Shown: positions 40,120 to 43,440 of the stretch, piece after piece
Layout: each line of letters opens with the position of its first letter
How positions within the stretch are numbered: position 1 is the first letter of the stretch
From: an uncultured Alphaproteobacteria bacterium
Lineage (GTDB): Bacteria; Pseudomonadota; Alphaproteobacteria; Rs-D84
DNA: 43,440 nucleotides
Assembly (NCBI GenBank): GCA_904502095.1
Contig: CAJGDG010000009.1
Location: 1-43,440, forward strand
Direction: 5' to 3'
Translations under genes and position numbers: made by a program
Notes under the pieces: generated by a model
Seen by the model: the letters and a program-made list of their open reading frames with translations, nothing else
Databases searched by the model: none
Told to the model about the DNA's origin: nothing

Positions 40120-40196
40120 GGGTTAGTAGCTCAGTTGGTTAGAGCGGAGCGCTCATAACGCTTTGGTCGTGGGTTCAAGTCCTACCTAACCCACCA
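40120..40196 (+). tRNA. tRNA with CAT anticodon, probably tRNA-Ile2
   Basis: 77 bases with encoded CCA. Acceptor GGGTTAG/CTAACCC, anticodon stem GAGCG/CGCTT with loop CTCATAA. The CGCTTTGGTCG...GGTTCAAGTCC stretch resembles bacterial tRNA-Ile2, whose C34 becomes lysidine to read AUA. Elongator tRNA-Met shares the same loop, so the identity is not certain. It is not the initiator, because the acceptor starts with a G-C pair. Confidence 0.88.
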
Positions 40197-40201
40197 CAGA
40201 T

Positions 40202-40228
40202 TCGCGCCAGTGGCGCGTTTTTTTATTT
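40202..40228 (+). terminator. Intrinsic terminator after the CAT tRNA
   Basis: GCGCC-AGT-GGCGC hairpin followed by a long T-run. Confidence 0.85.
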
Positions 40229-40301
40229 TTATATTCGGTTTATTTTTTCACTTGCGCAGATACAATGATTTTTTTTACACTGCATATTATAAGAGGGGAA
40301 G

Positions 40302-43300
40302 ATGTCAACTATAAAACGTCTAATTTTTGCACTTTTTACAATATTTTTTGTTTCGTGGTCTGGTGTCGCGATGGGGGCAGAGTCGTTAAAGTGCGCAACC
40401 GAAGGTGGTGCGTGTACGACATCAAATGGTCTAACAGGTGTTTGTACAAATGGTAAGTGTTTGATAGAGGCGGCAATCTTCTGTGAAGATGGACAGTTTT
40501 TGTCAAATGGCGCTTGTGTAAATTGTCTTAAAAATGCAACATGTGCAAATAATGCTATCGCTTGTAATGCGGGTTATTATGGTGGCAGCGAAGGTTGTAC
40601 GCTTTGTCCAGAAAATACTTTCTGTCAGGTGGGTTCAAGCACACCAACCGATTGTCCGGAAAACTCCTACAGTGATGCAGGTGCAGAATTTTGTACATGT
40701 GCAGATGGCTTTACTGTGACGGGTTTGGCGGGTGGCGCAACCCAAACAACGACAGAGGCATGTAAACTGGTGCCTGAATTTACTGTCACAACAACTGATA
40801 TGCCGGCTGCTACTGTGTTTAGTTTTGCAATAAATGCACCGGGTACTTATTATATTGATTGGGGCGATGGGTCATCTGTTCAAACAATTACCAGCACCGG
40901 TACAATTAAACACACCTTTGCAAATGGTGGCGTGAATACAATTGGCATTGCAGGCGGCGCAACCGGGCAAAAAGCATATCCGGCCAGCGTAATAAGTTTT
41001 GCTTTTAATGAAAATGTTGCAAGCCTTGGTGGCAGTTTGGGTGCCCTGTTCCCAACGGTGGGCGAAAACGCACCCGGATTCAAAAATGCATTTAATTGGT
41101 GCAAGAACCTGACCACAATACCAAGCACTTTGTTTAGCGGTGTGACAAAATCGGCACCAAGTCAGTTTGCAGGCACATTTAGTTCCTGTAGTAAATTAAC
41201 TGCGATTCCAGATGGATTGTTTGCAGATTTAAATGACGATGGAACAGAATATCAATTTGAATCTACTTTCAAATTTTGTGAGGGTTTGACAGGTTCAATC
41301 CCAGCGGACTTGTTCAGTGGCGTAAAATCAACAGCCAAAAGTTTGTTTCAAAGTACTTTCAGTAGTTGCACAGGCTTGACAGGTTCAATCCCGGCAACAT
41401 TATTTGCAACTGTAAAGGGCGATGCAAAAGATAATATGTTCCAAGATACTTTCAGCTATTGCAAGAGCTTGACAGGTTCAATCCCAGCAGATTTATTTAG
41501 CAGCATAACCTCGACAGCGAGTTCGTTGTTTTCCAATACTTTCTATGGTTGCTCTGGGTTGACAGGTTCAATCCCGGCGACATTATTTGCAACCGTAAAG
41601 GGCGAAGCAAAATCAAGTATGTTCAAAACTACTTTTCATAATTGTTCTGGGTTAACAGGTCCAATTCCAGCGACATTGTTCAGTGGCGTAACATCAACCG
41701 CAGACGGTTTGTTTCAAAATACTTTCAATGGTTGCCGTGGGTTGACAGGTTCAATCCCGGCAACATTGTTCGAAACAGTAAAGGGAGATGCAAAAGATAA
41801 TATGTTCCAAGGTACTTTCGGCTATTGCGGGAGCTTGACAGGTTCAATCCCAGGGACCTTGTTCAGTGGCGTGACATCAACCGCAGACGGTTTGTTCAGA
41901 GATACTTTCAGTGGTTGCTCTGGGTTGACGGGTTCAATCCCGGCAGATTTATTTAGCAGTATAACCTCGACAGCGAGTTTGCTGTTTTCCGGTACTTTCA
42001 GTGGTTGCTCTGGGTTGACGGGTTCAATCCCGGCGACATTATTTGCAACCGTAAAGGGCGAAGCAAAATCAAGTATGTTCAGTAGTACTTTCAGGGGTTG
42101 TACCGGGTTAACAGGTTCAATCCCAGCGGACTTGTTCAGTGGCGTGACATCAACCGCAGACAATTTGTTCAGTTCTACTTTCATAGGCTGCACAGGCTTG
42201 ACGGGTTCAATCCCGGCGACATTATTTGCAACTGTAAAGGGCGAAGCAAAATCAAGTATGTTCAGTGATACTTTCGCAAGCTGTAAAGGATTAACTGGAC
42301 AAATTCCATCAACGCTGTTTGCAACCATACAAGGCGATGTTAAAACACATATGTTTTACAATACTTTCTATGATTGTTCTGGGTTAACTGGGGAAATACC
42401 GGGGACTTTGTTTTCAACCTTTACCGGTGCACCCCAAGCATATTCGTTTTCGGGGACTTTTGGCTATTGCAAGGGCTTGACAGGATCTGTTCCGGCAACA
42501 TTGTTTGCATCGCTTGACAGTACTGGTTATACATCTGGGCCAATGTCGCGTATCTTTACCGACACTGGGTTGGCGACATCGTGTCCGGCCGGAACATATC
42601 AGTATATAACAGGATTTGAAGTTGACTTTAATGGCAAGGTTGCCTGTAGTACGGCGTGCCCTGCGCATTCTCACCGTGATGTGGGCACGACCGTATGCAC
42701 CTGTGACGATGGATACAGTGCAGACGGTTTAACTGTTGATAATACTGTTGCGCCTGAATCTGGGTGTGTGCAGGTAAAAACATTTTGTGCCGATTATTGG
42801 CCCAGTGTTTCAGGGCCATCTGGACCGCCGCCAGTGAGCCAATGTGGTTTGTTTTACGGTCAAAATAACACTTTGTTTACGACAGATGATATCAGCAGTT
42901 ATATCCCAGACGGCTATGTGTTCAGCCATTGGGCAGACCGGAGTGACGCAACGATAACTTTTGCCCCAGGGCAAGAAGTGCAAATATTGGGGTCGCTGGG
43001 TTTGCGTGCAGTATACACCTGTGCGGCGGGGTATTATGGCAACGGTACGACATGTACGCCGTGTCCTGCAAATTCACACAGTGATGCGGGCGCGACCGTA
43101 TGCATCTGTAACGATGGATATTCTTTGAACGGTGATGTGACAGACCCGTTAGATCAGGAAACTACAACCACTGATTGTCAAATTAAACGTTACGGGGTCG
43201 CCTATTGGATTAATCAATCTGGGTCGCCAGACAGAGATATTCGTGTCCCACATAATGAAACATTTGTTTTGTTGACTGCAGAAGAAGGTAAAACCATATC

Positions 43301-43440
43301 AGAAAACAGAAGAACTTGGCCTGGCGAAGGGTATATAATAGAAAAATGGCGAGATAGAAATAGCGAAGTTTTATTCTTGCCCGGTGCACAGGTTGATAAG
43401 AATGATGTGCCCACAGGACATAATTGGTTGGAACTGGTGG
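40302..43440 (+). CDS. Large exported surface protein with LTGSIP leucine-rich repeats, 3' end missing
   Basis: Open from the ATG at 40302 (AGAGGGG upstream) to the window edge, over 1,046 codons. A signal peptide (residues 1-about 25, RLIFALFTIFFVSWSGVA) leads to a Cys-rich region with CNAGYYGGSEGCTLC and CPENSYSDAGAEFC (EGF/GCC2-like). A PKD-like domain follows (YYIDWGDGSSVQTI). About 16 leucine-rich units of 30-31 residues, such as GLTGSIPATLF, run to about residue 735, each with one Cys. Then come two more CPAxSHxDxG...C modules separated by blocks (GYVFSHWAD, GYIIEKWRD) like the InlB/Listeria-Bacteroides repeat. The layout is of a cell-surface adhesin, BspA-like. Attachment mode is unknown because the C-terminus is outside. 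Confidence 0.85.
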   Translation, partial: MSTIKRLIFALFTIFFVSWSGVAMGAESLKCATEGGACTTSNGLTGVCTNGKCLIEAAIFCEDGQFLSNGACVNCLKNATCANNAIACNAGYYGGSEGCTLCPENTFCQVGSSTPTDCPENSYSDAGAEFCTCADGFTVTGLAGGATQTTTEACKLVPEFTVTTTDMPAATVFSFAINAPGTYYIDWGDGSSVQTITSTGTIKHTFANGGVNTIGIAGGATGQKAYPASVISFAFNENVASLGGSLGALFPTVGENAPGFKNAFNWCKNLTTIPSTLFSGVTKSAPSQFAGTFSSCSKLTAIPDGLFADLNDDGTEYQFESTFKFCEGLTGSIPADLFSGVKSTAKSLFQSTFSSCTGLTGSIPATLFATVKGDAKDNMFQDTFSYCKSLTGSIPADLFSSITSTASSLFSNTFYGCSGLTGSIPATLFATVKGEAKSSMFKTTFHNCSGLTGPIPATLFSGVTSTADGLFQNTFNGCRGLTGSIPATLFETVKGDAKDNMFQGTFGYCGSLTGSIPGTLFSGVTSTADGLFRDTFSGCSGLTGSIPADLFSSITSTASLLFSGTFSGCSGLTGSIPATLFATVKGEAKSSMFSSTFRGCTGLTGSIPADLFSGVTSTADNLFSSTFIGCTGLTGSIPATLFATVKGEAKSSMFSDTFASCKGLTGQIPSTLFATIQGDVKTHMFYNTFYDCSGLTGEIPGTLFSTFTGAPQAYSFSGTFGYCKGLTGSVPATLFASLDSTGYTSGPMSRIFTDTGLATSCPAGTYQYITGFEVDFNGKVACSTACPAHSHRDVGTTVCTCDDGYSADGLTVDNTVAPESGCVQVKTFCADYWPSVSGPSGPPPVSQCGLFYGQNNTLFTTDDISSYIPDGYVFSHWADRSDATITFAPGQEVQILGSLGLRAVYTCAAGYYGNGTTCTPCPANSHSDAGATVCICNDGYSLNGDVTDPLDQETTTTDCQIKRYGVAYWINQSGSPDRDIRVPHNETFVLLTAEEGKTISENRRTWPGEGYIIEKWRDRNSEVLFLPGAQVDKNDVPTGHNWLELV
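41090..42520 (+). repeat. Tandem 90/93-base repeats encoding LTGSIP leucine-rich units
   Basis: About 16 units. Two forms alternate: a 31-residue form with ATVKGxAKxxMF and a 30-residue form with SGVTSTADxLF or SSITSTASxLF. Each is followed by xxTFxxCxG and LTGSIPA. Several units are nearly identical at DNA level, so gain or loss by recombination is likely. The first and last units are degenerate. Confidence 0.9.

Noticed and set aside
41822..42328. 168-codon reverse ORF with regular Pro/Val repeats
   Set aside because: Antisense of the LTGSIP repeats; regularity comes from the repeat array.
41090..42520. Regularly spaced repeats that could suggest a CRISPR array
   Set aside because: Units are 90 or 93 bases, in frame, encode leucine-rich repeats and lack palindromic repeat/unique spacer structure.

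Overview
The window reads as chromosome of a low-to-mid GC, host- or gut-associated, probably anaerobic alphaproteobacterium. Alphaproteobacterial markers are a circularly permuted two-piece tmRNA gene, a TrcR (DUF1013) regulator, a DUF2155 exported protein, an AddA-type helicase, and IHF and sigma-70 of the expected type. Rubrerythrin points to life with little oxygen. Several large exported proteins unlike textbook families, and unusual versions of core genes (fused AccDA, Lon without a protease domain, AddA split in two), fit an uncultured, streamlined gut lineage of the RF32/CAG-239 kind. That placement is inference. No insertion sequence, prophage or CRISPR array was seen.

Layout. 1-5.4 kb: the end of trmD, then rplS, an unknown reverse gene, and a forward run of DUF2155 protein, a small membrane protein, a DUF1460 lipoprotein, tsaD, an unknown gene and xseA. 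5.4-10.2 kb, reverse: recN preceded by a DNA-repair helicase and its separately encoded nuclease domain. 10.3-17.2 kb: a membrane-anchored coiled-coil protein, a guanylate-kinase-like protein, rpoD, trcR and cysS. The cysS leader carries a 12-codon ORF ending in three Cys codons followed by an intrinsic-terminator hairpin, the layout of ribosome-mediated attenuation. 17.2-20.9 kb: a structured non-coding segment, tRNA-Ser(GCT), an unknown gene, fused accDA, an IHF-type gene, an alkyltransferase-like gene and tRNA-Ser(CGA).

21.2-28.8 kb is a reverse-strand block of exported proteins. It holds a 1,321-residue Cys-rich and Ala-rich protein whose C-terminus resembles the OspF/SpvC and LanKC phospho-Ser/Thr lyase superfamily. 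Its coupled partner gene is put out of frame by a run of ten C inside the signal peptide (candidate phase variation). A Tat-exported AmiC-type amidase and another Cys-rich exported protein complete the block. 28.8-34.6 kb: prfB with a programmed frameshift, tRNA-Arg, a lipoprotein, CorA, a small membrane protein, tRNA-Pro, a 34-residue metallothionein-like peptide, rubrerythrin, an unknown gene and obgE. 34.6-40.2 kb: two-piece tmRNA, a small membrane protein, a protease-less Lon, tsaB, rimI, a Pif1-like helicase and a CAT-anticodon tRNA. 40.3 kb to the end: a large surface protein with about 16 LTGSIP-type leucine-rich repeats, cut by the window edge.

Expression. All six tRNA/tmRNA promoters show TTGCAA-like -35 boxes, exactly 17 bases, and TATAAT-like -10 boxes. 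Several protein genes instead start only 6-9 bases after a -10 box with no ribosome binding site, which suggests leaderless mRNAs. Two tRNA A37 t6A genes (tsaD, tsaB), the ribosome-rescue RNA and release factor 2 make translation quality control a recurring theme.
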